Below are positions 1 to 9,486 of a stretch of 64,000 nt of DNA, one piece after another. The translations under genes and the position numbers were made by a program. This DNA comes from Chloroflexota bacterium (GTDB lineage Bacteria > Chloroflexota > UBA11872). The first letter of the stretch is position 1; the number at the start of each line of letters is the position of its first letter. The stretch lies in NCBI GenBank assembly GCA_022824865.1, contig JAJDZD010000046.1, positions 62,001 through 126,000 of the forward strand. Reading direction: 5' to 3'. A model generated the notes under the pieces. It was given only the letters and a program-made list of their open reading frames with translations, was not told the DNA's origin and searched no databases.

Positions 1-1377
1 TCCCTCGGGCATCCCCAGGATGAAGTCGTACGCCTGCGCATCCTTTGCCGCCGCGATTACCTGCTCCAGGTCCGCGTCCGGACTCCCATACGCGATGTTG
101 TTTCGCACGGTGTCGGAAAACAGGAACGGATCCTGCGGCACGATCGACACCGCCGAGCGCAAGCTCTGCAAGTCAAAGCTCCGCACGTCCTGACCATCCA
201 CCTGCACGTTGCCGCCAGCCGCGTCGTAGTAGCGTGGAATCAGGTTCAGCAGGCTGGACTTCCCCGAACCGGTCGGACCCACCACGCCAACCACAGCGCC
301 GGCGCCGGCAGCCGCGCTGACCCCGGACACGACCGCTCGACGGTTAAACGCGATGTCCACACCGTCGTAGTCCACCCGACCCTTGATGTCCGTCCGCTTC
401 GCGGCCCCTGGCGGACTCTCGATTCCCACCGGCTCGTCCAGCAACCCGAACACCCGATCAGCCGACACCGCCGTGCGCGCCACCTGCTGCACGATGAAGC
501 CAAGTCGCCGCGACGGCTGGATGAGCCGTGTGAAGTAGTAGTAAAACGCCAGCAGCACGCCGATGGAAATCGAACCTTCGATTGCCAGCAGCCCGCCGGC
601 CCAGATCACCACCAGCGACCCAATGCCCGTCAGCAGCAGCATCAGCGGCATTGCCTTCGCTCGCAGCCGAATTGGCGCCAGAGCCCGTTGCCGCATCGCT
701 TCGGACTCAACTCCGAACGCCCGGATCTCACGCTCTTCGGTCGCGAATGCTTTGACCACTCGAATCCCGTTCAGATTCTCCGTAAGCACCCGAGTCAATT
801 GCGCTTGCTGGCTCCGGTAGGCTCGCCACATCGGTCGCACCACCCGCCCGTACACCATGGCCACGGCCACCATCAGCGCCAGGACCACCAGTGCCATCAG
901 CGTCAGCTGCGCACTGGCAATAACCATTCCCGTCACGATCACGACGTAAATGCCCACCGTCCGCACGGCTTCCATGACCCCGTAGCCGGTAAAGCCCTGC
1001 ACGGTCCGGGTATCGCTGATCGCCAGCGTGATCACGTCGCCGCTGTCCACCCGGTCGTAGTAGGCATACGGCAGGCGCTGCAACTTGTCGTAGACCTCAT
1101 TTCGCAGTTGGCGGCTTATCCCCGCCTGGTACCAGCGCTGACAGAACCGCGCCCCGAACAATGCAGCTCCGCGCAACACGATCAGGGCCGCTGCGAGAAG
1201 CGAGAGCGCCACCAGGCGCGAGCGGTCGCCCGCCACGATGCCCTCGTCAATCACCCGTGCCAGCACCTGCGGCACGACCAGGTCCATCGCCGCGGACACC
1301 ATCCAAACCAGCACGCTGAGCAGCGCCAGCGGCCAGTACGAGCGAATGTAGGCGAGCGTTCGCCAGATGGACCTTAT
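1..1377 (-). CDS. ABC exporter, fused membrane and ATPase domains (partial)
   Basis: Half-transporter of the MsbA/LmrA type, cut by the left window edge. Reading leftward there is a hydrophobic membrane domain with the loop YYDRVDSGDV, followed by a nucleotide-binding domain with Walker A GPTGSGKSS (about 255-279) and a Q-loop VPQDPFLFSDTV. The signature motif and Walker B lie outside the window. It should export a lipid, drug or peptide; the substrate cannot be read. The start is odd: no ATG, GTG or TTG lies at the expected place. In-frame ATA (1377-1375) overlaps the TAA of the upstream permease gene, ATC is at 1368, and the first canonical codon is GTG at 1314, which would cost about 20 residues and part of the first membrane helix. 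Family call is secure, start is not. Confidence 0.85.
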   Translation of the reverse strand, partial: MRSIWRTLAYIRSYWPLALLSVLVWMVSAAMDLVVPQVLARVIDEGIVAGDRSRLVALSLLAAALIVLRGAALFGARFCQRWYQAGISRQLRNEVYDKLQRLPYAYYDRVDSGDVITLAISDTRTVQGFTGYGVMEAVRTVGIYVVIVTGMVIASAQLTLMALVVLALMVAVAMVYGRVVRPMWRAYRSQQAQLTRVLTENLNGIRVVKAFATEEREIRAFGVESEAMRQRALAPIRLRAKAMPLMLLLTGIGSLVVIWAGGLLAIEGSISIGVLLAFYYYFTRLIQPSRRLGFIVQQVARTAVSADRVFGLLDEPVGIESPPGAAKRTDIKGRVDYDGVDIAFNRRAVVSGVSAAAGAGAVVGVVGPTGSGKSSLLNLIPRYYDAAGGNVQVDGQDVRSFDLQSLRSAVSIVPQDPFLFSDTVRNNIAYGSPDADLEQVIAAAKDAQAYDFILGMPEG

Positions 1378-2612
1378 GGCTGGCCCTCGTCCTTGGACGC
1401 CTCAGCTGCCACTGTCGCCGGACTCGCGTCGTCCGGAGCCCGTGGGTTGGGCGTTTCCGGCCCATCCCGCATGGGCGATACGGGCAAGTCGCTCGCAGCT
1501 GCTGCCAGGGCCATACGCGTCCTTCGTCGCTGCATCACGAGGAATTCCCTGAGGAATCCTCGCAGCATCGTCCAAAGCAGCGCCCCAATCGGAATCCCGA
1601 AGAGCACGCCCCAAAACCCCGCCGCGATACCCCCCAGAATCACGCTGGACAGCACCACGATCGGATTCACTCCAATTGCCGTCCCCATGATCCGCGGCTT
1701 CACCACGTTTTCGATCGCCAGCGACACCAGGGCCAGCGCAACCCCAACCCAGATCGCCAGATCGAGACGAACCGTAAACGCCATGATCGTCGGAATTGCT
1801 ATGCCCACGATCATCCCAAAGAAGGGAATGAACATCAGGATGCCGGTACCGACGGCCACCAGCAGGCCAAACTCCAGCCCCGCGATCAAATACGCCACGA
1901 CCACCGCGATTCCCCAGATAACCGACGCCAGGAACTGACCGCCCAGCCAGGCCCCAAACGTGTGCTCGCTGGCCCGTACGCCACGGTGCAGGCGCGCCGC
2001 CCAGTCCGGCGGCAGCGCGTCCGCCAGCCGGTCCACGCCTCGATCCCAGCCCAGGACCAGGTAGAACGAGATGATCAGCGTCACGATCGTGGCGGCCACG
2101 CCGCCTGCGATAGTTCCCGTCGTCGTTATGACGCCGGAAGCCAGTTGCTGTCCCATCGATGCCAGGTTGTGGCTGACATCCTCCGTGACCGTGCCCACGA
2201 TGTCGTCAGGCGCGCCCAGCCCGGAAAGCCAGGTTTGCAGGTTGCTCAGGCCCTCTGGAATTCCCCGAGCCTGCGCGGTCAGGCTCTCCGCCGCGTGCCC
2301 GACTTCCGTAAAGAATGGCGGCAGCACGAAGAACAGACTTGCGCCGGCGATGCTCAGTACCACCAGGTACACCAGCGCCGATGCGACCGGACGTGGAATC
2401 CGTAGCCGCTGCAGCAATCGCACCGGGCCCAGCGTCGCCACTGTGACAATCCAGGCCACCAGCAACATCACGACGAATACGCCGGCCTGGCTCAGCACGC
2501 CCCACAGGAATTGCAGCAGCCAGGCGGCCGCCACGGCGATGCCGAGGTAGATCAGGATGAGAAGTGGGCGCTGCGTCTCGACGGGCGAGGTTCCTCTATG
2601 GACCGCTCGCAA
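1374..2612 (-). CDS. AI-2E/PerM-family membrane transporter
   Basis: A 412-residue polytopic membrane protein. Hydrophobic segments near residues 17-60, 75-100, 160-190 and 215-350, with a long soluble stretch after the third helix, match the AI-2E/PerM (YhhT) family. Members include AI-2 exporters and Na+/H+ antiporters, so the substrate is not predictable. The C-terminal 60 residues are hydrophilic. The apparent start is TTG at 2612. A Shine-Dalgarno-like AGAGGAA lies just downstream of it (about 2591-2597) with no canonical start at a good distance, so the true N-terminus is uncertain. The stop overlaps the presumed start of the ABC exporter gene, which suggests an operon. Confidence 0.85.
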   Translation of the reverse strand: MRAVHRGTSPVETQRPLLILIYLGIAVAAAWLLQFLWGVLSQAGVFVVMLLVAWIVTVATLGPVRLLQRLRIPRPVASALVYLVVLSIAGASLFFVLPPFFTEVGHAAESLTAQARGIPEGLSNLQTWLSGLGAPDDIVGTVTEDVSHNLASMGQQLASGVITTTGTIAGGVAATIVTLIISFYLVLGWDRGVDRLADALPPDWAARLHRGVRASEHTFGAWLGGQFLASVIWGIAVVVAYLIAGLEFGLLVAVGTGILMFIPFFGMIVGIAIPTIMAFTVRLDLAIWVGVALALVSLAIENVVKPRIMGTAIGVNPIVVLSSVILGGIAAGFWGVLFGIPIGALLWTMLRGFLREFLVMQRRRTRMALAAAASDLPVSPMRDGPETPNPRAPDDASPATVAAEASKDEGQP

Positions 2613-2702
2613 CCCTCGATTCTATCCGCCCGGCGGTCGATTTCGACCTGCCTAGAATTGGCTGACGCGGTGCAGCGCGCACCGCGCCGCAGCACATATC
2701 CA

Positions 2703-4655
2703 ATGACTCGCGAAACCGTCCGTCCCACTATCGAAGGCAAGCTGGCCGAGTTGCCGGAGGCCCCCGGCGTCTACCTCATGCGCGCCGCCGACGACCGTGT
2801 GCTCTACGTCGGCAAGGCCCGCTCACTGCGCAGTCGCGTCCGCAGCTACTTCCGCCGCGGCAGCCACTCGTACAAGACCCGCTCGATGGTCGCCCGGATT
2901 GCCGACTTCAACGTCATCGTCACCGACTCCGAAGTCGAAGCCCTGGTCCTCGAAAACAACCTGATCAAGGAACACCGCCCCCGCTTCAACGTCACCTACC
3001 GCGATGACAAACAGTTCCTCTACCTCAAGGTCACGGTGCAGGAGACGTATCCCCGCGTCGCCACCACCCGAATCATTGCCAAGGATGGCTCGCTCTACTT
3101 TGGTCCTTACACCAGTGCCAAGTCCCTGCGCCAGACCCTCAAGCTCCTCAACCGCCTGTTTCCCTACCGCACTTGCAACATCAGCATGGCCAAGCCGATC
3201 CCGCGGCCCTGCCTCAAGTACGACCTCGGCCTCTGCAACGCCCCCTGCACCCGCTACGTCACCGTCGATCAGTACCGCGAGGTCGTCGATGGCGCCGTCC
3301 GCTTCCTCCGCGGCGAGTACGAGCACGTCAAGGAGAGCCTCACGGAGCAGATGTGGGCCGCCTCCGACGCTCAGGACTACGAGGAAGCCGCCCGCTTCCG
3401 CGACCGCATCACGGCCATGGACAAAGTCGTGGCCGAGCAGAAGGTCTCCGACCCCGACGCCCGCGAGCGCCAGGTCGACGTCATTGCCGCCGCGCGCCAG
3501 GACCGCGACGCCATGGCCACCGTCTTCCGCATCCGCGGCGGCAAGCTCATCGGCCACCACCACTACGAACTCACGGTCACCGGGGAGGAAACCGAGACTG
3601 AGATGCTGGACGACTTCGTCCGCGAGTATTACGACCGCGCCGCCGAAGTCCCACAAATCGTACTCGTCCCCCACGACCTCACCGACGTCGAGGTGCTCCA
3701 GGACTGGCTCAAGTCCCTGCGCGGCGCCTCCGTCGCCGTGCGCCGCCCGCAGCGCGGTCCCAAGCGCCGACTCGTCGAAATGGCCGCCCGCAACGCCGCC
3801 GAGACCCTGCACCTTGAACGCACCACCTGGCTCAACAGCGAGCGCAAGCGCCGCCAGGCTCTCCTCGAAATCGGCGTGGCGCTCGACCTTCCCCGCCTCC
3901 CCCGCCGCATCGAGTGCTATGACATCTCTCACATCCAGGGTTCGCTGGCCGTCGGGTCGCTGGTGGTCTTTGAGGACGGCGTCGCCAAGAACGGCAAGTA
4001 CCGTCGATTCAAAGTGCGCGGCGGCTCGGGCAACGACGACTTTGAATCTCTTCGCGAAGTCCTTCGCCGCCGCCTGCGCCGCTATGCCGAAGAGACAGCG
4101 GTGGCGGCTGCCGCTGGTCACGATCCCCGCGCGTTGGCCAGTGTGCCGATGGCCGGATTCAATCCGGACGACCAGCTGCCGGAAGTCTCAGAACCCACCG
4201 CCGGTTCCGCCAAGGAGTGGGGCGTCACCCCCGACCTCATGCTCATCGACGGCGGCAAAGGTCAGCTCAGCGCCGCGCTGGAGGTCTACGAGCAACTGGG
4301 CCTCGACCGCTCCAGTCTCCCCCTCGCCGCCATCGCCAAGCGCCGCGAAGAGCTTTATCTCCCCAACCGATCCGGCCCGGTTCTCATGCCCGTCGACGGA
4401 CCCGGCCTCCATCTCGTGCAGCAAATCCGCGACGAAGCCCATCGCTTCGCCGTCAGCTTCCACATCAAGCTGCGCACCGCGCGCGGCCGCCGCTCGATCC
4501 TGGACGAGATTCCGGGCATCGGCCCCAAACGCAAGCGCAACTTGCTGCGCACCTTCGGTTCCCTCAAGCGCATCCGCGCCGCTTCGCTTGAGGACCTCGC
4601 CGCCGTCGACGGCATGACCGCCTCCACCGCCAAAGCCCTCAAGGAGGCTCTATAG
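2703..4655 (+). CDS. uvrC: Excinuclease ABC subunit C
   Basis: UvrC makes the two incisions around bulky DNA damage after UvrAB loading. The 650-residue length is normal. In order: an N-terminal GIY-YIG nuclease domain (GVYLM, then LYVGKARSLRSRV, residues about 20-60), the cysteine cluster KYDLGLCNAPC, a UVR helix pair that contacts UvrB (near QDYEEAARFRDRI), the RNase H-like nuclease domain (ECYDISHIQGSLAVGS), and a C-terminal helix-hairpin-helix pair (IPGIGPKRKRNLL). ATG at 2703 was chosen because it precedes the GIY-YIG domain by the usual 20 residues; longer in-frame starts run into the promoter region of the divergent permease. uvrA lies far away at 55.8 kb. Confidence 0.97.
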   Translation: MTRETVRPTIEGKLAELPEAPGVYLMRAADDRVLYVGKARSLRSRVRSYFRRGSHSYKTRSMVARIADFNVIVTDSEVEALVLENNLIKEHRPRFNVTYRDDKQFLYLKVTVQETYPRVATTRIIAKDGSLYFGPYTSAKSLRQTLKLLNRLFPYRTCNISMAKPIPRPCLKYDLGLCNAPCTRYVTVDQYREVVDGAVRFLRGEYEHVKESLTEQMWAASDAQDYEEAARFRDRITAMDKVVAEQKVSDPDARERQVDVIAAARQDRDAMATVFRIRGGKLIGHHHYELTVTGEETETEMLDDFVREYYDRAAEVPQIVLVPHDLTDVEVLQDWLKSLRGASVAVRRPQRGPKRRLVEMAARNAAETLHLERTTWLNSERKRRQALLEIGVALDLPRLPRRIECYDISHIQGSLAVGSLVVFEDGVAKNGKYRRFKVRGGSGNDDFESLREVLRRRLRRYAEETAVAAAAGHDPRALASVPMAGFNPDDQLPEVSEPTAGSAKEWGVTPDLMLIDGGKGQLSAALEVYEQLGLDRSSLPLAAIAKRREELYLPNRSGPVLMPVDGPGLHLVQQIRDEAHRFAVSFHIKLRTARGRRSILDEIPGIGPKRKRNLLRTFGSLKRIRAASLEDLAAVDGMTASTAKALKEAL

Positions 4656-4683
4656 CGCCGGCCGACGGACGGTAGGCGATGGG

Positions 4684-5184
4684 CTACGCAGGCTGCGGCC
4701 GCTGCTCCCAGAGCGGCAGAATCGCCAGCAAATCCAGGTACCCTACCGGCCGGTTCTCGCTATCCACCACCGGCAATCCGGCCTGGCCTGACCGGTGCAG
4801 CGCAATGAATGCGTCGTGCAGCGTGTCCGTCAGTGAGACAGATTCGGCCTCAAGCATGATCTCGCCGGCGTTCGGGTGAACCATGTGGTCCCCGAATTGC
4901 AGCGCGCTCTCGAACGACGTCACGTCCGCCATTGCCGCGCCCGGATACACGTCGGCGAAAAGAGCGCCGTAAAAGGCCCGCATTGGAATGATGCCGGTCA
5001 GCCCGCCATCGACGTCAGTCACGGCCACCGTGCGCACCAGAGGTCTGGATTCAATCGCCCGCACAAGCTCCTCGAAGCTGGCGTCAGCTCGAACCACGCT
5101 GAACGGATCAAGTAACCCACGCGCCCGTAGGTGGCTGACCCGCGACTCCGCGGTGTCTAGCGGTTGCTGCTCGTCAGGCCCCAT
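4684..5184 (-). CDS. CBS-domain pair protein
   Basis: A 166-residue soluble protein made almost wholly of two CBS motifs (residues about 25-80 and 95-160, the second with AGLPVVDSENRPVGYLDLL). Such pairs bind adenine nucleotides and act as ligand-sensing modules. It lies 22 bp downstream of the ArsB/NhaD-type permease gene on the same strand. A plausible inference is that it senses energy state or regulates that transporter; nothing in the sequence proves this. It faces uvrC tail to tail with a 28-bp gap. Confidence 0.85.
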   Translation of the reverse strand: MGPDEQQPLDTAESRVSHLRARGLLDPFSVVRADASFEELVRAIESRPLVRTVAVTDVDGGLTGIIPMRAFYGALFADVYPGAAMADVTSFESALQFGDHMVHPNAGEIMLEAESVSLTDTLHDAFIALHRSGQAGLPVVDSENRPVGYLDLLAILPLWEQRPQPA

Positions 5185-5206
5185 GGGCGCCTCCCGTCAA
5201 TCCCGC

Positions 5207-6508
5207 CTAGGCAAACGCCAAGTAACGCAACCATACCCAGATGGTGCCGATGATCAGCACCATGACGGTCACCGGAATGCCGTACTTCATGAACTGGACA
5301 AACCGAATGTGGTGGCCCTCACGCTCCGAAATACCGGCCAGGATCACGTTCGCCGACGCCCCGATAATTGTGGCGTTTCCTCCAAAGTCCGCCCCAATCG
5401 CCAGCGACCACCACAGGATGTTGTCCGGGTTAAGGCCTTCCGCCGTCAACCGCTGGACCACCGGCAGCATCGTCGCGGTATACGGAATGTTGTCCACGAC
5501 GGCCGAGAGAACGGCGCTCAGCCACATGATCAGCAGCGCCGTGGCGCCCACGTTGCCTTGCGTCAACTCGATGGTGAAATCAGCCACCGCATCCAGCACG
5601 CCCAACTCCACCAGCCCGCCGACCATCATGAACAAGCCCACGAAGAACAGCACGCTGGCCCATTCGACCTCGTTGTATACCTTGTGCACGTCCGGTCGGG
5701 TCAGAATCATCAGCAGCGCCGCTCCCGCCACCGCCACGGTCGCCGGCTCCCAACCCATCGCACCGTGAATCAGGAATCCGAAGATGGTCAGCCCCAGCAC
5801 GCCCAGTCCGATGTACATGCCGCGTCGGTCGGTGATGGCGTCGGCGGGATCCAGCGTCGCCAGCGCAGCCGCGCGCTCTGGAGCCGCCACCACCTGCGAT
5901 CTGAACATCCAACGCATCACGATCAGCAAAAACACCAGTGAAATCACGGCCGGCGGCGTCATGTGCGCCGCAAACACGGCGAAGTCCAGGTTGCCCGCGC
6001 TGGCAATCAGGATGTTCGGCGGATCCCCGATCAAGGTCGCCGCGCCCCCGACGTTCGACGCCAGGATCTCCGCGATGAAAAACGGCACGGGGTTCAGTCC
6101 CAGCCGCGACGCCACGAAAATGGTGATTGGAGCAATCAGGATCACCGTGGTCACGTTGTCCAGAAACGCCGAAAGCACGGCCGTAATGAGCGATAGCGCC
6201 AGCATCAGCTGCACACCGTCGCCCTTGGTCCAGCGCGCCGCCAGGATCGCCAGCGCTTGAAACGCACCGGTGTGGCGAACGATCCCGGCCAGCACCATCA
6301 TCCCCACAAGCAAAAGGATCACGTTCAAGTCGATGTGCTCGAACGCGTGGTGCTGATCCAGGATTCCGATCAGGATCATCAGCGTGCCGCCGCCCAGCGC
6401 CACCGCCGACTTCGGCACCTTGTCGCTCGCGATCAGCGCATAGGCGACGACGAAAATCACAACGCCGGCCACAATCAGGCCGGTTCCAACAGCTTCGTGC
6501 TCGCTCAT
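5207..6508 (-). CDS. ArsB/NhaD-type ion permease
   Basis: A 433-residue integral membrane protein with about eleven hydrophobic segments, of the ion transporter superfamily that includes ArsB, NhaD and the P protein. Two pseudo-repeats each carry a re-entrant motif: FLDNVTTVILIAPI with GGAATLIGDPPNILIAS in the first half, and VVDNIPYTATMLPVV with DFGGNATIIGASANVI in the second. These Asn/Asp-containing loops form the ion site in the family. The substrate could be sodium/proton or an anion such as arsenite; no arsenic-resistance genes are near. It is transcribed with the downstream CBS-domain gene. Confidence 0.9.
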   Translation of the reverse strand: MSEHEAVGTGLIVAGVVIFVVAYALIASDKVPKSAVALGGGTLMILIGILDQHHAFEHIDLNVILLLVGMMVLAGIVRHTGAFQALAILAARWTKGDGVQLMLALSLITAVLSAFLDNVTTVILIAPITIFVASRLGLNPVPFFIAEILASNVGGAATLIGDPPNILIASAGNLDFAVFAAHMTPPAVISLVFLLIVMRWMFRSQVVAAPERAAALATLDPADAITDRRGMYIGLGVLGLTIFGFLIHGAMGWEPATVAVAGAALLMILTRPDVHKVYNEVEWASVLFFVGLFMMVGGLVELGVLDAVADFTIELTQGNVGATALLIMWLSAVLSAVVDNIPYTATMLPVVQRLTAEGLNPDNILWWSLAIGADFGGNATIIGASANVILAGISEREGHHIRFVQFMKYGIPVTVMVLIIGTIWVWLRYLAFA

Positions 6509-6653
6509 TGGATCATTTCTTGGAGGCCCGTAGGCGCCGGATACCTGAAATGCGCGACGGCGGCGTCACGAGACAGTGACAGCCCGCCGCGGCGACATGG
6601 TACGCCACCGATTCGGCGGGGTGGCCGCGCCTCGGTCGTGACCTCGGCCTATC

Positions 6654-7409
6654 TCAATCCACCTCATTGACAGCACTGACCGCCGCCGCCGCTCCTCTCA
6701 GGGTCCCCAGCGCGGTCCCCAAATCTCGCCTGAACTGCCTGATCGCCCGGAGTTCCACCGGCCAGCGCGCCAGCCCGAGGATGTCAGGCCACAGGCTCCC
6801 TCCCTGGACGGCCGCCAGCGCCGCCACGCTATGCGGGATGTCGTGCCCCATCGGATCCAGCACCACGCGCAACCCCACCGCCGGCACTCCTGCCCGATGT
6901 GCGCCCGCCAACAGCGCGTGCGTTTCCATGTCGACCCCAATGAATCCGGCCTCGCCCAGCCGGCGCTTCTCATCCTGGCGCGACAGCGCGTCCACCGCTG
7001 CGAGCGGACCCACGCGAACCGGCGTGCCAGCATCCTGCAAGCTCTCGGTCAGAGCCTTCACTAAGCGTGCGTTCGCGGGCGTTGGATAGGCAAACAAGGG
7101 CCCTGCGCCGCTTGCTACCAGCACGTCGCCGGCCGACTGGCCAGACTGAGTTCCACCCGCGACGCCGACGATCAGGAGCTTGTCAATCCGCTTGGATTCC
7201 AGCACGCGTTCCAGGGTGGCAACAGATCGACGCGCCCCTAGCCCGGTCACGATCCCAATAGCTTCGACGTCGCCGAATCCGAACTGTCGTGCACCGCCGA
7301 TTTCCGGGACGGACAAGCCTGCAACGGCGTCGCCAACAAACGCTGTCAGCTCGGCCCTAGTCGGCGCCAGGACACCCAGTACCGCCGTCTCGTTTTCAGT
7401 CGAACGCAC
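6654..7409 (-). CDS. Nucleoside phosphorylase/nucleosidase family protein
   Basis: A 251-residue protein of the PNP/UDP phosphorylase fold, which includes MTA/SAH nucleosidases. Supporting motifs are LLIVGVAGGTQ near residue 82 and GFIGVDMETHALLAGAHRAGVP near 140. The latter has the Met-Glu pair that binds ribose in this superfamily. The exact reaction (purine nucleoside, methylthioadenosine, or a hopanoid-type substrate) cannot be told. It begins 9 bp after the stop of the upstream unknown gene at 7419-8183, so the two are likely co-transcribed. Confidence 0.75.
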   Translation of the reverse strand: MRSTENETAVLGVLAPTRAELTAFVGDAVAGLSVPEIGGARQFGFGDVEAIGIVTGLGARRSVATLERVLESKRIDKLLIVGVAGGTQSGQSAGDVLVASGAGPLFAYPTPANARLVKALTESLQDAGTPVRVGPLAAVDALSRQDEKRRLGEAGFIGVDMETHALLAGAHRAGVPAVGLRVVLDPMGHDIPHSVAALAAVQGGSLWPDILGLARWPVELRAIRQFRRDLGTALGTLRGAAAAVSAVNEVD

Positions 7410-7418
7410 CGAACCCGA

Positions 7419-8183
7419 TCAATCCGCCACGAAGAATGTGTGCCGCGCGGGTTGGGCAACGACGTCCTGATAGTCCTCCACCTGGCCCACCTGTTCACCG
7501 TCAACCAGATAGGGCGTCGGCCCTCGAAGCACGTACTCAGCCCGGTCGAATCGGTTGAACACCGTATGCGCCAACCGCAGCCAGCACATTGGATCTGCCT
7601 CCGATGAGTCCAGGTCGGCCCAGAGCATAGGTCCGGTGTCCATCTGGAATAGAACGCGCTCCGGGTGGTAGTTGAATGTCTTGACCGGGTATTCCAGGAC
7701 GGCGCGTCGGGTTCCTACCTCGTTCCGAATCTCGGTCTGTATCACCACCGCGCCCAGTGATTCCGCAGCCGCCACCAGAGCCTTGTTGTCGTTCGCGGGA
7801 CTTGGATTCGGCAGTGGCGTTAGTGCGTAGTCGAGTTCGAGGTAGCGCTCGTCGATCGGTACGGGCTGCGGCCTCAGATCGGGATCGGCGAGGTCGCGAC
7901 TGAAGCGCAGCGCCCGGTCCTTGCCCTGCGCCCACGCGAGCCGATATTCGCCACCCGGCTGCTGGATGCAGGTGTCGTCTCGATACATCCACTCCGTGCG
8001 GCACGGCGCGATCAGGTAGAACTCTTCGTCCAGTCCCTTGGCCGAGTCAATAAGACGCGCTCGCGCATCCAGAAGAATGCGCACGCTGTTGCCGTAGGGC
8101 TTGTGACCCGGTGCGCGCACATCGGACGTCGTCGGGGCCGTTGTCCAGCGCAGATAGGAACGGCCGTAGTCCAGCGGGTGCAT
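7419..8183 (-). CDS. Conserved-looking protein of unknown function
   Basis: Not recognised. 254 residues, soluble, with no signal peptide or membrane segment and ordinary codon use. It is rich in Tyr, Trp and Asp and contains several aromatic-acidic clusters (YLELDYALTPLPNP, DTGPMLWADLDSSEADPM, CWLRLAHTVFNRFD). The short spacing to the downstream nucleoside phosphorylase-like gene suggests a shared transcript. No catalytic motif could be assigned. Confidence 0.6.
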   Translation of the reverse strand: MHPLDYGRSYLRWTTAPTTSDVRAPGHKPYGNSVRILLDARARLIDSAKGLDEEFYLIAPCRTEWMYRDDTCIQQPGGEYRLAWAQGKDRALRFSRDLADPDLRPQPVPIDERYLELDYALTPLPNPSPANDNKALVAAAESLGAVVIQTEIRNEVGTRRAVLEYPVKTFNYHPERVLFQMDTGPMLWADLDSSEADPMCWLRLAHTVFNRFDRAEYVLRGPTPYLVDGEQVGQVEDYQDVVAQPARHTFFVAD

Positions 8184-8302
8184 TACAACTCCGGATCTTG
8201 TGACCGGCTGACTATTGTGCGCGCCTCAAGCGGTTGGCGTGTCGAGATACTTCGCGCGCGGCCGACCTTCAGACCGCCGATTCAGGGTGCCGCGCGCTAA
8301 CG

Positions 8303-8689
8303 CTACCCGGGCACTCGTGGCATGGCCTGAAGCGTCGCCCCCACGTCCACGCTGCATGAGCCTCGACTGTAGGCGCCGTCAAAGTGCTCGCACTGCCAAC
8401 CGGCCTGCGCGGTTCCGGCGAGGTTGCATACCTCCATCAGACCGGGCGCCCCGCTACCCGGCGCGACCACGGGCATTCCCAGGTACTGCCCGCCAAAGAA
8501 GTCACAACCGGTCTTCAACTCAGCGGCGTTCGGCACTCGGGACTGATACCGATTCTCCTCGTTCGCAAACTCCGCGTTCTCAATCTGAAATCGGATACCG
8601 ATCACAATCAGCGCAACCAGCCCCACCACCACCACGATGCTGAAGATGCGCAGCCCATTGCGAATAATGAAAGGTTCTCGTTCAATCAT
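8303..8689 (-). CDS. Single-pass membrane protein of unknown function
   Basis: A 128-residue protein with one N-terminal membrane helix (residues about 12-34, IFSIVVVVGLVALIVIGI) and an outside domain with five cysteines (KTGCDFFGGQYLG, VCNLAG, WQCEHFDG, GSCSVDVG). The even pattern suggests disulfides. ATG at 8689 was chosen because it places the helix at the N-terminus; an in-frame ATG at 8764 adds 25 hydrophilic residues. It follows the DUF3105 gene on the same strand by 93 bp, and both encode anchored extracytoplasmic proteins. Confidence 0.55.
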   Translation of the reverse strand: MIEREPFIIRNGLRIFSIVVVVGLVALIVIGIRFQIENAEFANEENRYQSRVPNAAELKTGCDFFGGQYLGMPVVAPGSGAPGLMEVCNLAGTAQAGWQCEHFDGAYSRGSCSVDVGATLQAMPRVPG

Positions 8690-8782
8690 CCAGGAGCGCT
8701 CCGAACGCGTCTGTGGCGGCGACCGTCTGGCCCACCATAGGCCATTGCCGCCGGTTGCTTCCAATCAATTGTCCGCTGCCGC

Positions 8783-9403
8783 TCAAGGCGCCCGCTCCGG
8801 ACCGCGGTCCAGGAACTCCCGGTAGAAGCGCTCGATCCGTCCGGCGTCGAACTCGTCGAATGGTTCCTGCCAGTTCCACGCAATCAGCATGAACCGCGAG
8901 CCAAAGTCACCCTCGTACGGCGTCGCCAGCAGTTTCACTTCGCCGAACGCGCCATCCGGCAGCGACGCGTATACCCGGTTGATGTCGGCCCGTACTTGCT
9001 CGCAGTCGTCCGTGCACGCATACAGCAGCACGATCGCGCCGTGCTCCAGGTTGTGGACCCAGTACCCGGGGTTCACGGGCTCATCAAACACACCGTAGCG
9101 CGACCACACCGGATAGTGATCGCCTGACGCCGGCGGGTCTGCCCCGTATTCAACCACGCTGCCTTCGGCCACGTGCTGCCGACCTTCATTCTCAATTCGG
9201 ATGCGCTCGGGAGCGTCCGCCTCCGGTCCGCGTCCCAGAGCAATCACCAGGACCGCCAGCGCCGCAATGACGCCTGCGCCAAGGACTGTCATCCCGGCCA
9301 GTCGCAGGCGCCGCATCATACGCGCGGCACGCTGGCGCTCCTCCCGCGCGGCGCGGCGTCGCGCGCGTCGGGCCTCGGCGGCTGATGGTCGTGAAGCGCT
9401 CAT
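8783..9403 (-). CDS. DUF3105 membrane-anchored protein
   Basis: A 206-residue protein with an Arg/Ala-rich cytoplasmic start, one membrane helix (residues about 36-57) and an extracytoplasmic DUF3105 domain. The family is recognised from EYGADPPASGDHYPVW and NLEHGAIVLLYACTDDCE, in which the histidines and the NLEHG segment are the conserved core. The function of DUF3105 is unknown. The gene diverges from gnd with 83 bp between the starts, so the promoters of both must lie there. Confidence 0.8.
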   Translation of the reverse strand: MSASRPSAAEARRARRRAAREERQRAARMMRRLRLAGMTVLGAGVIAALAVLVIALGRGPEADAPERIRIENEGRQHVAEGSVVEYGADPPASGDHYPVWSRYGVFDEPVNPGYWVHNLEHGAIVLLYACTDDCEQVRADINRVYASLPDGAFGEVKLLATPYEGDFGSRFMLIAWNWQEPFDEFDAGRIERFYREFLDRGPERAP

Positions 9404-9486
9404 GGTCTTGGACTCAATCTTGCCAGAGCCGCCGAGCCGCCGGCCGAATAGGCCAGAATAGGCCGCCGCTCCTCCCGGTACTTGTC

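Noticed and set aside
688-1938. Long plus-strand frame opposite the ABC exporter and AI-2E permease
   Set aside because: His/Arg/Gln-rich shadow sequence; the minus strand carries clear membrane proteins across the same bases.
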